Of a stretch of 64,000 nt of DNA, positions 8,383-18,148 are shown piece after piece (the first letter of the stretch is position 1; every line of letters begins with the position of its first letter). The notes beneath the pieces are model-generated. The model did no database searches, was not told the origin of the DNA, and saw nothing but the letters and a program-made list of their open reading frames with translations. The position numbers and the translations under genes are program-made. Location of the stretch: NCBI GenBank assembly GCA_023229245.1, contig JALNZU010000005.1:70185-134184 (forward strand). The letters are read 5' to 3'. The DNA is from Bacteroidales bacterium. Lineage in GTDB: Bacteria; Bacteroidota; Bacteroidia; Bacteroidales; F082.

Positions 8383-9810
8383 TTATTTTAGTTTTTGCAA
8401 GCAACGGTCAATCATTGCAAGGGCCTGATCTACTGATTCTTTTTTTGTTCGGAAAGATAAGATCGCAATACGGATCACAAAGTGGTCGTCAATAATGGAG
8501 GAACTTAGAAATACTTCTCCATCGGCATGTATCTCATCCATCAATTGACGGTTTTTCGTATCCATATCTTCATTAAAGGGGTACCAGAAATAGCTTACTG
8601 AAAGATCGGGTTCGGGACCTAAGCTAAATCCTCGTGCTCTAAGTTCGTTCCTGAAATAATGTGTAAGCCATATTTTTTCCTCTAAGTTAGCTTGAAACGG
8701 CTCGACACCATGTAACTGAAGTGGCAGCCATACCCTCAGGCCTCTGAAATGTTTGGTGAGCTCGGGTGAAATATTTGCCGGACTGATGATCAGGTCTTCT
8801 GCTGCTGCATCTTGCATATATGAGGCTTCATAATATTGCGAATGCAGTACTGCTGCTGCATCTTTGATTAAAACAGCCCCAGTGCCATAAGGCAGAAACA
8901 TGCCTTTATGCGGATCAACAATGAGCGAATCGGCCTGTTCAATACCATCGAAATGTTTACGTTTGGAAGTGAGTATAAAAAAGCCGCCATATGCTGCATC
9001 TACATGAAACCATAAATTATGCGCATGTGCAATAGCTGCCATTTCTTTCAACGGGTCAATAGCACCCGTATCGGTGGTGCCGGCTGTGCCTACAATAAGA
9101 AAGGGATTCAGCCCGGCAGCAATATCAGCTTTTATAGTTGATTGCAGTGCATCAGGTCTGATCCTATGGTGTGAGTCAAGTGGGATATATCGAAGTTGAA
9201 CATCTTCTAACCCAATGATACGAAGTGCTTTATGCGTAGAGTGATGTGCCTGATGACTTAAATATACTACGCTGTTCGGTATATGTTCATTTTTAATATG
9301 ATGCGCATCTCTGGCAGCTGTGAATGCAACCAAGGTGGAAATTGAACCACCCGATTGCAAGCTACCTATAGCACTTTCAGGAAAAGAAAAAATAGATTTT
9401 AACCATCTGATCACTTCATTTTCTAAAGTGGCAGCGCCGGGTGAGGCATAATAGACACTGGCATATGGATTAGTCAGTGCAGCTAAAAAATCAGCTAATG
9501 CTGATGCTACAATACCACCAGCGGGTATGTACCCCATAAACTTACCGGAAGCAGCCCGTATACCGGTTTCAACGATTTGGTCTTCATAGATATTTAATAG
9601 CTCCTCAAAACTGGTTTTACCGTTCTGTATAGCTAATGAAGCCGGTTTCTTTTCGTTGTACGACCGATTAGTCGAAAGTCCGGAAATAAACTTTCCGGCA
9701 AAATCGGATAGCTGTTGAATATATATATCCCGCTCAGCATCAGTGATCTCTAACTGTGAACTGAGCTTTGATAACTCTTGAAGTTTTTCTATGATATGTT
9801 CTGTTTTCAT
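8383..9810 (-). CDS. PLP-dependent amino acid decarboxylase, group II
   Basis: A 475-aa member of the aromatic-L-amino-acid/glutamate decarboxylase family. The PLP lysine is in DPHKG near residue 300, preceded by the cofactor-binding aspartate in HVDAAYGG near residue 270 and the SGGSISTL phosphate site near 155. Length and layout fit aromatic amino acid decarboxylases, but the substrate (tryptophan, tyrosine, DOPA or another) is not visible from the sequence. It lies 69 bp upstream of nothing on its own strand except the end shared with the MFS gene, and downstream of the AhpD-like gene, which reads the same way and may be cotranscribed. Confidence 0.85.
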   Translation of the reverse strand: MKTEHIIEKLQELSKLSSQLEITDAERDIYIQQLSDFAGKFISGLSTNRSYNEKKPASLAIQNGKTSFEELLNIYEDQIVETGIRAASGKFMGYIPAGGIVASALADFLAALTNPYASVYYASPGAATLENEVIRWLKSIFSFPESAIGSLQSGGSISTLVAFTAARDAHHIKNEHIPNSVVYLSHQAHHSTHKALRIIGLEDVQLRYIPLDSHHRIRPDALQSTIKADIAAGLNPFLIVGTAGTTDTGAIDPLKEMAAIAHAHNLWFHVDAAYGGFFILTSKRKHFDGIEQADSLIVDPHKGMFLPYGTGAVLIKDAAAVLHSQYYEASYMQDAAAEDLIISPANISPELTKHFRGLRVWLPLQLHGVEPFQANLEEKIWLTHYFRNELRARGFSLGPEPDLSVSYFWYPFNEDMDTKNRQLMDEIHADGEVFLSSSIIDDHFVIRIAILSFRTKKESVDQALAMIDRCLQKLK

Positions 9811-9879
9811 ACGTGAGCTTTAAAGGTTGTACGTACATCATCATCTGATAAAAGCCTGGATGTAGCTTAGTTTCCTTTC

Positions 9880-10317
9880 TTAATCAAGAGGCATTCTGGT
9901 AGTAATGGCAATACGGTTCCAACTGTTAATAGCTACGACAGCCATGATTACAGCAGCAAGCTCCTGCTCGCTTAGATGTCTGGAAGCCTCTTCATAGATC
10001 TGATCCGATACATGATCGCCTGTTATGAACGTCATGGATTCGGTAAGAGCTAATACAGCGCGCTCTTTTTCCGAGAAAAGTTCACTTTCACGCCAGGCAT
10101 CCAACAAAAACAAACGCTGAGCCGTCTCACCCAACTTTAACGCATCCCTTGTATGCATATTGATGCAGTAAGCACAGCCATTCATTTGCGAAGCTCGTGT
10201 TTTGATGAGTTCATACAGGTTTTTATCTAACCCGCTTGTTGCTAAATAGGTTTCTAATCCTATCATAGCCTGATAAGCCTGAGGAGCTGCGGAGGCAATA
10301 TTAATTCTAGTATTCAT
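9880..10317 (-). CDS. carboxymuconolactone decarboxylase / AhpD-like protein
   Basis: A 145-aa all-helical protein of the CMD/AhpD family with the redox pair in MNGCAYCINMH, the CxxC followed by a histidine six residues after the first cysteine. Members act as thiol peroxidase partners or remain uncharacterised. The gene ends 69 bp before the PLP decarboxylase start on the same strand, so a two-gene operon is likely. A -7 box TAGTTTTG lies at 10362-10369 on the minus strand. Confidence 0.82.
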   Translation of the reverse strand: MNTRINIASAAPQAYQAMIGLETYLATSGLDKNLYELIKTRASQMNGCAYCINMHTRDALKLGETAQRLFLLDAWRESELFSEKERAVLALTESMTFITGDHVSDQIYEEASRHLSEQELAAVIMAVVAINSWNRIAITTRMPLD

Positions 10318-10641
10318 TTGTCTTAAATTTTTTTTATTTATTTGAGTATTAGGTGATTATACAAAACTAAACTAATTGAACTAAGTGATTTTTGTGTGTG
10401 CTTCATTGACTCCAATCTGATAGATGGTTGAAGCTGAAAAATCGGATATCATTTTCTTCTGCTTTAGGTTTCAATGGACTTTTATTACGCTTTTAAACCG
10501 ATAATAAAATCTTTAACTCTTAAATATATGTACTGCTTACAAGTGAAACAGCAAAAGCAAAATTACTTTTTTTAGTCAGAATGGTCGCATCCATTATATA
10601 AAGATCGTTCTTGAGGTGTGTGAGATTTTGTTGTGGTGTCA
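10318..10641. other. intergenic, promoter region of the AhpD-like gene
   Basis: 324 bp. A minus-strand TAGTTTTG (10362-10369) fits the Bacteroidetes -7 box about 45 bp upstream of the AhpD-like gene. No other feature recognised. Confidence 0.4.
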
Positions 10642-11892
10642 TCATTTTTTATTATCTGTCAGTATCAGTCGTAGTGCGGTGTCTTTTGAGACGTATGCCC
10701 ATGTCCAGTTGATAAAGATGATGAGTTTGTTTCGTACGCTCAAGATCAGCATCAGGTGCAGAAACATCCATATGATCCATGCGATCATACCTTTGAGCCG
10801 AAGAAATGGAAAGTCCACCACTGCTTTATTTCGTCCAATAGTTGCCATAGTACCCAGGTCACGATACTCGTATTCAACGGGTTTTTTTCCTAAGGTAATT
10901 TTCTTTATGTTTTTGGCTAAATTTTTGGCTTGATTGATGGCAACGTTTGCTACCTGAGGGTGTCCATGTGGATATTTAGGTGTCTCCATATACGCCATAT
11001 CTCCAAGCACATACACATTATTACTCCCTATAGCCTGATTCAGCCGGTTCACTTTGATTCGGTTTCCTTTGGTTATCCATTCTGGAGGAATTCCTTCTAA
11101 TGTATTGGCAATAACACCTGCGGCCCATATCAGGGTTTTGGTTTTGATCGTTTCCCCATTGCTTAGCCTCAGGCTTTCGCCATCGTAATCGCTGACCATG
11201 GTTTCTGTATGTACCTCAACCCCCATTTTTTGCAGATAAGCCTTTGAGGAGGTTTTGGCTAATTGGCTCATATTCCCTAAGGTGTGTTTACTGCCTTCTA
11301 TCAGGATTATCTTCAGCTCCGAAAAATCGATACGGGGATAATCCTTGGGTAAGACATTCTTTTTTATTTCGGCAAAAGCGCCTGCTAATTCAACCCCCGT
11401 AGGCCCTGCACCTACAATGACCAAATTGAATAAAGCTTCTCTTGAGTTGATATCAGCCGATATTTTTTCAAAAATCTGCAGGATATGGTTGCGTATAGAA
11501 ATAGCGTTGTAAGTAGTTTTAAGGGTGAGTGCGTATTGATTAATAGAATCGTTGCCAAAAAAATTAGACGAGCAGCCCATAGCTAACACAAGTATATCAT
11601 ATTTGAATTCGCCTACAGAGGTTTGAATAGTGTTTGTATCGGTGTTCACTGCATAAACTTCCGCCAATCGGATACGTACGTTTTTCTTGTTCTTGAAAAT
11701 ATGGCGTAACGGAAACGAAATGCTTGAAGGCTCGATTTGTGAAGTAGCTACCTGATAAAACAATGGCTGAAACTGATGATGATTGATCTTGTCGATTAAA
11801 ATAACCTCAAAGAGCTTCTCATCCAACCGGTTTATGAAATTTATCCCGGCAAAACCACCCCCAACTACAACTACCGTTTGTTTTGATTTCAT
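10642..11892 (-). CDS. ndh: type II NADH dehydrogenase (NDH-2)
   Basis: Single-subunit, non-pumping NADH:quinone oxidoreductase at the inner membrane face. It has two dinucleotide folds: VVVGGGFAGINF at the N-terminus for FAD, and VIVGAGPTGVELAGAFAE near residue 160 for NADH. The C-terminal amphipathic/hydrophobic segment (WIIWMFLHLMLILSVRNK) serves membrane attachment. The reading frame extends to 11973, but ATG 11892 begins two residues before the first beta strand and is chosen; 416 aa is normal for the family. It marks a respiratory chain in an organism that also carries anaerobic-type decarboxylase genes. Confidence 0.88.
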   Translation of the reverse strand: MKSKQTVVVVGGGFAGINFINRLDEKLFEVILIDKINHHQFQPLFYQVATSQIEPSSISFPLRHIFKNKKNVRIRLAEVYAVNTDTNTIQTSVGEFKYDILVLAMGCSSNFFGNDSINQYALTLKTTYNAISIRNHILQIFEKISADINSREALFNLVIVGAGPTGVELAGAFAEIKKNVLPKDYPRIDFSELKIILIEGSKHTLGNMSQLAKTSSKAYLQKMGVEVHTETMVSDYDGESLRLSNGETIKTKTLIWAAGVIANTLEGIPPEWITKGNRIKVNRLNQAIGSNNVYVLGDMAYMETPKYPHGHPQVANVAINQAKNLAKNIKKITLGKKPVEYEYRDLGTMATIGRNKAVVDFPFLRLKGMIAWIIWMFLHLMLILSVRNKLIIFINWTWAYVSKDTALRLILTDNKK

Positions 11893-11982
11893 CTGTTTTA
11901 ATTTTTTAATTATTTCTTCTGGTTTAAAGCAATCCTCTAAGCTTGAAACGAATAGAATTAGATGATTTCCCAAAAAAACTTC

Positions 11983-12144
11983 TTAACTTACTTCATGTGC
12001 ATGCATGCAATAGTTACAAAAATTTATATCTATTTCATATGCATTGGTTTTATAGGCCTGTTGTTTGTATTTTTTGTTTAAAAAGCGGTAATATCCTTTT
12101 GGATAGCTGTTGAATTTGCTTTTGACCGGCCTGATGTGATACAT
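11983..12144 (-). CDS. possible small protein with CxxCMHAH motif
   Basis: A 53-codon frame upstream of and in the same direction as NDH-2. The product is basic and rich in Lys, Tyr and Asn, and it ends in FCNYCMHAHEVS, with two Cys and two His arranged as in a small metal-binding knuckle. No family recognised. It is supported only by an open frame in an otherwise empty spacer and by its operon-like position 90 bp before NDH-2. It could be chance. Confidence 0.35.
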   Translation of the reverse strand: MYHIRPVKSKFNSYPKGYYRFLNKKYKQQAYKTNAYEIDINFCNYCMHAHEVS

Positions 12145-12386
12145 GGTGAATAGCGTAAAAAGTTTAAAAACAAAACACTTTCTGAACTACAAATGTTCGT
12201 GGTTCACAATGAGGTTTTGCATTAATTAACATGTCTCGGAATTTTGAATGGATTTTGTGAAATATACAGGGGTTTTGAATAAAATATTTCTTTTACTGAT
12301 CGATATGAAACAAGTCCAACTAAGTTTCTATATTTGTTGTGTGCCTTTTAAAAATTGACGGGTGGGTTAGTAATAAATAGTCATAT
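12145..12386. other. intergenic, divergent promoter region
   Basis: 242 bp between the divergent small frame/NDH-2 and the YfcC-type gene. TATATTTG at 12329-12336 is a perfect -7 box for the plus-strand gene, 51 bp before its start; the -33 element is unclear. Confidence 0.45.
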
Positions 12387-14009
12387 ATGAGTAAGAAAGG
12401 AAAAGTACCACATACTTTTGTCATTGTTTTTTCCATCATTGTTTTTGCAGCTGTTTTAACATGGGTCATCCCGCCGGGCAAATATCTTCCGGCAGGTGTT
12501 GAGTCGGCTGATCATCCGTCACAGCTACGGTTTCGTTATATGCATCAAATGACGGCAGAAGAAGCCCTTGCTTTTGAAGCCACCCCACAAACCTGGCAGG
12601 TGTTTTCAGCACTCTTTAAAGGATTTGTGAAACAAAGCCCTATCATAGTGTTTATCCTGATGATAGGTGGTGCGTTTTGGATCATGAATCAAAGCAAGGC
12701 GATAGATGTAGGTATCTTATCTTTTTTACGACTGACAAAACGAATGGAGCATCATCCTTTGATACGTAAACTGGGTGTCAACAATATTATCATGCTATTG
12801 ATCATGACCATGTTCAGTATTTTCGGAGCAGTGTTTGGGATGAGTGAGGAGACTATTGCTTTTGCTATTATACTTATTCCTCTGGCTATTTCAATGGGCT
12901 ATGATTCTATAGTAGGGGTTGGTTTGGTATATGTAGCTGCTCATCTTGGTTTTGCAGCAGCGGTGTTGAATCCTTTTACAATTGGAATAGCACAGGGTTT
13001 GGCTGATATTCCTCTATTCTCAGGTATTGAGTACCGAATCTTTTGTTGGGTTGTGATCAATGCCGTTGGCTTTTTCTTTATTTTACGCTATGCTTCGCGT
13101 GTGAAGAAGAATCCCAACGCATCGCCTATGTTTGAGCTTGACGAATATTGGCGTAAGCGGGAAGAGCTACAACAACAATCAGCCGACTACCATACTCCAT
13201 TGATGGCCTGGATAGTGTATGGGATCATCATTCTAACTTTGTTGCTTTTTTCCTGGTACTATCCAATTACCACCTTGAAAATTGGGAACAGCAGCCTGAG
13301 TTTTTACCTTATTCCGGTAGCAACAGCAGTATTTATAGTGGCTGGCTATTTCAGTCTGAGGAAGTCGGTACACTTTTTTATACTGTTGCTGTTGACATAT
13401 ACCATATTGTTCCTGATAGTAGGGGTTATGGGTTACGGTTGGTATGTGATGGAAATAGCGACTTTATTCATGGCTTTGGGAATTGCAAGCGGTTTATCTT
13501 TCGATCAAAGTGCGGATACTATTGCTAGAAGCTTTTTAGACGGGGTAAAAGACATACTTTCGGCTGCACTCATAGTAGGACTTGCCGGGGGTATTATCGT
13601 TATTCTGGAAGATGGCGGTATTATTGATTCCATATTGTACGGATTGTCAAAAGCTATGGTCAACTTTGGTCAGGTGGCTTCCGTAGGGGCCATGTATCTT
13701 ATTCAAACTGTGATCAATATTATCATACCGTCTGGCTCGGCCAAAGCAGCTATTACCATGCCTATCATGGCGCCTTTCAGCGATTTGATAGGTGTTTCGC
13801 GACAGGCTACTGTGATGGCCTTTCAGTTTGGTGACGGTTTTACTAATATGATCACTCCTACATCAGGAGTTTTAATAGCCGTGTTGGGTGTAGCTCGTAT
13901 CCCTTATTCCAAATGGGTGAAATGGATATGGCCGTTTATGCTGATCATGATCATTCTTGGCTTTTTGCTGCTTATCCCTACAGTTACTATGCAGCTCAAC
14001 GGATTCTGA
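12387..14009 (+). CDS. YfcC/DcuC-family transporter
   Basis: A 540-aa polytopic inner-membrane carrier of the DcuC/AbgT-like superfamily, YfcC subgroup, whose members are thought to move dicarboxylates or basic amino acids. The N-terminus (KVPHTFVIVFSIIVFAAVLTWVIPPGKY) is the YfcC hallmark. The two half-repeats each end in a conserved re-entrant-loop motif; the second reads PSGSAKAAITMPIMAP, followed by QFGDGFTNMITPTSG. Apart from a small divergent gene it stands alone. Substrate unknown; the nearby CtlX and decarboxylase genes hint at amino-acid metabolism, but they are not in an operon with it. Confidence 0.82.
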   Translation: MSKKGKVPHTFVIVFSIIVFAAVLTWVIPPGKYLPAGVESADHPSQLRFRYMHQMTAEEALAFEATPQTWQVFSALFKGFVKQSPIIVFILMIGGAFWIMNQSKAIDVGILSFLRLTKRMEHHPLIRKLGVNNIIMLLIMTMFSIFGAVFGMSEETIAFAIILIPLAISMGYDSIVGVGLVYVAAHLGFAAAVLNPFTIGIAQGLADIPLFSGIEYRIFCWVVINAVGFFFILRYASRVKKNPNASPMFELDEYWRKREELQQQSADYHTPLMAWIVYGIIILTLLLFSWYYPITTLKIGNSSLSFYLIPVATAVFIVAGYFSLRKSVHFFILLLLTYTILFLIVGVMGYGWYVMEIATLFMALGIASGLSFDQSADTIARSFLDGVKDILSAALIVGLAGGIIVILEDGGIIDSILYGLSKAMVNFGQVASVGAMYLIQTVINIIIPSGSAKAAITMPIMAPFSDLIGVSRQATVMAFQFGDGFTNMITPTSGVLIAVLGVARIPYSKWVKWIWPFMLIMIILGFLLLIPTVTMQLNGF

Positions 14010-14225
14010 TAAATATTTCTTCTTTTGCTCCTTTTTGATTCGAAATTTCATGCGTTGGCGCTCTTCCAATTCTCATCTGTATGTTAGGGCAAGCCATTGT
14101 ACCGCAACATGTTAAATTACTCTTAAACTTTCATAAAAGAATAGTTTCGAGCCGGATTTTTTTCATCACTTGTATTGACTTTTTGATGCATTTTTGTACT
14201 ATTGGTGCTTCAAAAAACAACATGT

Positions 14226-14756
14226 ATGGAACAATTTATCCGTTATATTCTAAGCAACTTTACCCTGAGTTTTTTTGTGGTAGGGTTGATTTTTTCCGCT
14301 TTTGCCTTGTATCGTAACAGACATAGGCTTACTAAATCATTTGTGATAGAATCTATTTTCAAGTACTATTGTTTTTGGGCTCATGGTGTATCCTGGATCT
14401 ATAATGCAGTGATGCATACTGTATTTCATACTTCTGCTGCCGAATTTATTGGCTGGGAAGACAGCCCCTTTCAGTTAGAGGTAGGGTTTGCCAGTCTTGG
14501 CTTTGGTTTAATTGGATTGTTAGCCTTGAAAAAAGATTTTAGCCTTAGGTTAGCTTTGGTCATTGGCACCTCTGCTTTTTTGTGGGGAGCTGCCGGAGGA
14601 CATATATACGAGATTATTGCAAAAGAAAATTTTGCTCCTGGCAATGCCGGTATCATGCTATGGAGTGGATTGCTCATGCCGGTGATCGGTATCGTTTTGT
14701 TAGTGTTATCCTATCAGGTTGACAAAAAACAAGAATCTCTGCTTTATGAAAAATAG
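14226..14756 (+). CDS. membrane protein resembling DUF6790 family
   Basis: A 176-aa protein with about four or five membrane helices. The segment ending the first half, FIGWEDSPFQLEVGFA followed by LGFGLIGLLAL, is like the DUF6790 family of uncharacterised membrane proteins. The open frame begins at 14202, but ATG 14226 gives a cleaner start at the first helix. Its end overlaps the start of the lipoprotein hydrolase gene by 11 bp, so the two are translationally coupled. No function can be stated. Confidence 0.6.
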   Translation: MEQFIRYILSNFTLSFFVVGLIFSAFALYRNRHRLTKSFVIESIFKYYCFWAHGVSWIYNAVMHTVFHTSAAEFIGWEDSPFQLEVGFASLGFGLIGLLALKKDFSLRLALVIGTSAFLWGAAGGHIYEIIAKENFAPGNAGIMLWSGLLMPVIGIVLLVLSYQVDKKQESLLYEK

Positions 14757-15654
14757 CTCATTCTTAATCGGGCAACTCATGGCAGGCTTGTCATTAGTAT
14801 TGATACTTGCCGGATGTACCCACGACTCACTTAGTGTGCAGAACGAAGAAAGCATACAATATGTGGAGCTTCCTACGGCTCATATTGCCTATAAAACTCT
14901 GGGAAAAGGTGAACCACTTTTACTGTGTACCGGATTCAGCGCTACTATGGAGATATGGGCTACTCCAATGATAGAAAGGCTTCAGGAGCAGTATCAGCTT
15001 ATACTGTTTGACTATAGAGGAATGGGGTATAGCACTAATAGCGACACGGCTTTCAGCATACAAACACTTGCTGAGGATGTGTTTGCGCTCTGCGAACATT
15101 TAGACATCAAAAAAGCTGATATATTGGGTTGGTCTATGGGCGGTTATGTAGCACAAATGTTTGCGCTGAAGCATCCCGAACTCGTATCGCGGCTGATACT
15201 TTATGCTTCTGATGGAGGTGATACCATAGTCATTGATCCTGATCAAAGGATACTCGATATGTTGGCTGATACTACCTCAGGACCGCAGGGATTGTTTGGA
15301 ACTTTATTCACTCCACGCTGGTTAGAAACACATCCTGACCCCTGGCAATATTTCCCCAAACCACAAAATGGGTTTGACAGCGAAACTATCATGCTTCAAA
15401 ATAAGGCAATAACAAAATGGATGGAATCCGGTGGTGGCTCCGTAGGACGATTGCATGAACTCAAGATGGAGACCTTTATAATTACCGGAGATGATGATGC
15501 AGTAACACCATATCAAAATTCGGAGCTATTGGCTGATTCAATTCAAAACTCCACTTTGATTAAGATTAACAATGGGGGACATGGGGTCATGTATCAGTTT
15601 CCAGACTTGGTGGCGGATTATATCCTGGCATTCTTGAATCATAGGCAGGAGTAG
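14746..15654 (+). CDS. alpha/beta-hydrolase lipoprotein
   Basis: A 302-aa alpha/beta-hydrolase exported as a lipoprotein: the signal peptide ends in the lipobox LVLILAGC. The catalytic triad is visible as Ser130 in GWSMGG, an aspartate in ITGDDDAVTP, and His279 in GGHGVM. The oxyanion-region motif LLCTGFSAT lies near residue 55. It overlaps the upstream membrane-protein gene by 11 bp. Placement in the envelope suggests hydrolysis of an ester or amide outside the cytoplasm; the substrate is unknown. Confidence 0.85.
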   Translation: MKNSSFLIGQLMAGLSLVLILAGCTHDSLSVQNEESIQYVELPTAHIAYKTLGKGEPLLLCTGFSATMEIWATPMIERLQEQYQLILFDYRGMGYSTNSDTAFSIQTLAEDVFALCEHLDIKKADILGWSMGGYVAQMFALKHPELVSRLILYASDGGDTIVIDPDQRILDMLADTTSGPQGLFGTLFTPRWLETHPDPWQYFPKPQNGFDSETIMLQNKAITKWMESGGGSVGRLHELKMETFIITGDDDAVTPYQNSELLADSIQNSTLIKINNGGHGVMYQFPDLVADYILAFLNHRQE

Positions 15655-15666
15655 CTTCGTATAGGC

Positions 15667-16113
15667 TCACTTCATCCATTCAAAAACCTGATAATGATCT
15701 CCGTTCATACCTGATCTTGTATAAACAAGCTTTGCTTGATGGTTTGAATTGTCAACGTATAACCTGATGCCTCCTACTGAATGACTTTCTTTTGCCTGAT
15801 TCAGTATATGCTCATATAACGCTTTGTAAACCCCTTGTCTGCGGTGTTCGGGAAGCACATATACCGATTGTATCCAGTAAACTGTTCGGTTTCGCCAATC
15901 GCTCCATTCGTAGGTGATAAGCAGCATTCCAACTATTTTATTACCTTCTTCAGCTACATAATAGCATCCTTTTGACGGATCGTTGAATACTGCCTGGATT
16001 CCGCTGCTTAGAGTATTTTCATCTAAATGCAGCTTTTCGGTCTCTAATGCCATATGTTGTTGAAACGTGCATAGTATGGACAGCTCTTCAGGTTTAGCTT
16101 TTCTTATTATCAT
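15667..16113 (-). CDS. GNAT N-acetyltransferase
   Basis: A 148-aa GCN5-type acetyltransferase. Motif A is visible as VYVLPEHRRQGVYKAL near residue 85, giving the acetyl-CoA pyrophosphate loop, with a late LYVDNSNHQA strand-helix. The frame is open to 16209, which would overlap the divergent PurF-type gene; ATG 16113 starts directly at MIIRKAKPEEL and leaves room for divergent promoters, so it is chosen. It converges with the hydrolase gene, 12 bp apart. Substrate unknown. Confidence 0.8.
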   Translation of the reverse strand: MIIRKAKPEELSILCTFQQHMALETEKLHLDENTLSSGIQAVFNDPSKGCYYVAEEGNKIVGMLLITYEWSDWRNRTVYWIQSVYVLPEHRRQGVYKALYEHILNQAKESHSVGGIRLYVDNSNHQAKLVYTRSGMNGDHYQVFEWMK

Positions 16114-16128
16114 CGTTTGAATTTTAGT

Positions 16129-16136
16129 TACTTTTG
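16129..16136 (+). promoter_or_regulatory. -7 box of the PurF-type gene
   Basis: TACTTTTG matches TAnnTTTG, 52 bp before the start codon at 16189, in the short divergent spacer. No clear -33 element. Confidence 0.4.
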
Positions 16137-16188
16137 CTGCTTTATCATCGGGTAAAATTATTGATTTTATTAGTATCATAGAATTGCG

Positions 16189-18090
16189 ATGAGCGATCAA
16201 ATCAAACATGAATGCGGTATTGCTCTGATTCGTCTTTTAAAGCCGTTGGAGTATTATCTGGCCAATTACGGTACTTCGTTTTATGGATTGCAAAAGCTGC
16301 ACTTGTTGATGCAGAAGCAACATAACAGGGGACAGGACGGAGCAGGTATAGCAGGAATTAAATTATTTGTAGAGCCGGGTCAGGAATATATCTCAAGGAT
16401 ACGATCGAACTCATCAACTCCTATGAAAGATATTTTTAATCAAGTATATGATGCGTTTCAGGAAGTAAAAGAGAAATATCCGGCTCGGCTTAACGATGTA
16501 CAATGGTTGAAAAAAAATCATGGATTTACCGGTGAAGTGTTTCTGGGGCATTTGCGATACGGAACCTACGGAGCCAACAGCATTTTAAATACCCATCCCT
16601 TAGTGAGAGCCAACAACTGGATGACTCGGAATTTGGTTTTAGCCGGTAATTTTAATATGACCAATCTGGATGAGCTTTTTAATAAATTAGTTGAATTAGG
16701 GCAGTATCCGCATGAAACTTCTGATACGATCACTGTATTGGAAAAGATTGGTCATTTTTTAGATGAAGAAAACGAAAAATGCTATAGAAAATATAGGGCT
16801 TCGGGATTGAGTAAAAAAGAAATCTCACATAAGATAGCTGATGAGATGGATGTGCGTCGCATTTTGGAGGAAAGCTCGCAATATTGGGATGGTGGTTATG
16901 TGATAGCAGGTATGATAGGTCATGGTGATGCGTTTGTGTTACGCGACCCGGCAGGAATACGACCGGCGTATTATTATGCCGATGATGAAGTAGTAGTTGC
17001 TGCATCGGAACGACCACCTATACAAACAGCTTTTAATCTGCGCTCTGAAATGGTACATGAACTAAAACCAGGACATGTGCTAATCGTCAAACGGGATGGG
17101 AAATGGGAAGAAGTGGTTTATAAAAAACCTACGAAAAAAAAGGCCTGCGCCTTTGAACGGATTTATTTTTCAAGGGGAACAGATACAGATATATATAGTG
17201 AACGCAAGAAATTAGGACAGCTCCTTATGCCTGAAATTTTGCAAGTGATAGACTATGACCTGGAAAATACTGTGTTTTCATATATTCCTAATACTGCTGT
17301 AGTAGCATTTAACGGTCTCATAGGAGCATTACATGAGTATAGCGACGATCAGAAACGTGATCAAATCATTGCGCATGCACACAATCTGACAAGAGACAAG
17401 TTGGATGAAATATTTCGCTTAAAGATAAGGGTGGACGATATCGCAGTGAAAGATATGAAGCTGCGTACCTTCATCAGTGAAGAGAAACAGCGGGATGACC
17501 TGATTGCTCATGTGTATGATGTTACTTATGGTGTGGTACGACCAGATAAAGATACCTTAGTTGTTATTGACGACTCCATAGTCCGCGGCTCTACCCTGCA
17601 CAACAGCATTATCCGTATGCTTGATCGCTTAGAACCCAGACATATTGTCATTGCTTCTTCCGCTCCACAGATACGCTATCCCGATTGCTACGGTATTGAT
17701 ATGGCCAAACTAAGTGAATTTGCTGCATTTAAAGCTGCTATAGCTTTGTTGAAAGAAACACGGCAAGAGCATATTATTAATAAGGTGTATAAGCTTTGTA
17801 AAAGTCAGGAGCATCTTCCAAAAGAAGAGGTTGAAAATCATGTCAAACTGATATATAAGCCGTTCGCTGTCGAGCAAGTCTCGCAAAAAATCGCTGAGCA
17901 AGTTACACCTAAGGGGATCAATGCCAGAGTGTCAGTAGTGTATCAATCTATAGAAAATCTACATAAAGCCTGTCCTGAACATCTTGGTGACTGGTATTTT
18001 ACCGGCGACTACCCAACACCGGGTGGAAACAAAGTAGCCAACCGATCATTCATCAATTATATCGAAGGACGGAACGAAAGGGCATATTAA
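16189..18090 (+). CDS. purF: amidophosphoribosyltransferase-type protein (PurF family, long form)
   Basis: A 633-aa class II glutamine amidotransferase fused to a phosphoribosyltransferase. The nucleophile is Cys9 in HECGIAL after a short propeptide. QKQHNRGQDGAGI and LGHLRYGT are glutaminase motifs. The PRPP loop VVIDDSIVRGSTL lies near residue 460. PurF catalyses the first step of purine synthesis, from PRPP and glutamine to phosphoribosylamine. This form is about 130 residues longer than E. coli PurF, with extra sequence in both halves, a layout typical of a Bacteroidales lineage; it could be a paralogue with a modified role. It is monocistronic, followed by a terminator. Confidence 0.85.
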   Translation: MSDQIKHECGIALIRLLKPLEYYLANYGTSFYGLQKLHLLMQKQHNRGQDGAGIAGIKLFVEPGQEYISRIRSNSSTPMKDIFNQVYDAFQEVKEKYPARLNDVQWLKKNHGFTGEVFLGHLRYGTYGANSILNTHPLVRANNWMTRNLVLAGNFNMTNLDELFNKLVELGQYPHETSDTITVLEKIGHFLDEENEKCYRKYRASGLSKKEISHKIADEMDVRRILEESSQYWDGGYVIAGMIGHGDAFVLRDPAGIRPAYYYADDEVVVAASERPPIQTAFNLRSEMVHELKPGHVLIVKRDGKWEEVVYKKPTKKKACAFERIYFSRGTDTDIYSERKKLGQLLMPEILQVIDYDLENTVFSYIPNTAVVAFNGLIGALHEYSDDQKRDQIIAHAHNLTRDKLDEIFRLKIRVDDIAVKDMKLRTFISEEKQRDDLIAHVYDVTYGVVRPDKDTLVVIDDSIVRGSTLHNSIIRMLDRLEPRHIVIASSAPQIRYPDCYGIDMAKLSEFAAFKAAIALLKETRQEHIINKVYKLCKSQEHLPKEEVENHVKLIYKPFAVEQVSQKIAEQVTPKGINARVSVVYQSIENLHKACPEHLGDWYFTGDYPTPGGNKVANRSFINYIEGRNERAY

Positions 18091-18098
18091 AAAAACAA

Positions 18099-18122
18099 GG
18101 GATACATTAAGGTATCCCTCTT
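18099..18122 (+). terminator. terminator after purF-type gene
   Basis: GGGATAC (18099-18105) / GTATCCC (18112-18118), 6-nt loop, followed by TCTT. It separates the gene from the convergent HIT gene. Confidence 0.6.
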
Positions 18123-18148
18123 ACCGTTTCGTTTAGGTTTATTATAAG

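Noticed and set aside
16189..18090. Asparagine synthase or GlmS instead of PurF
   Set aside because: The PRPP-binding loop DDSIVRGST and overall order fit PurF; no SIS or Asn-synthase domain is present.
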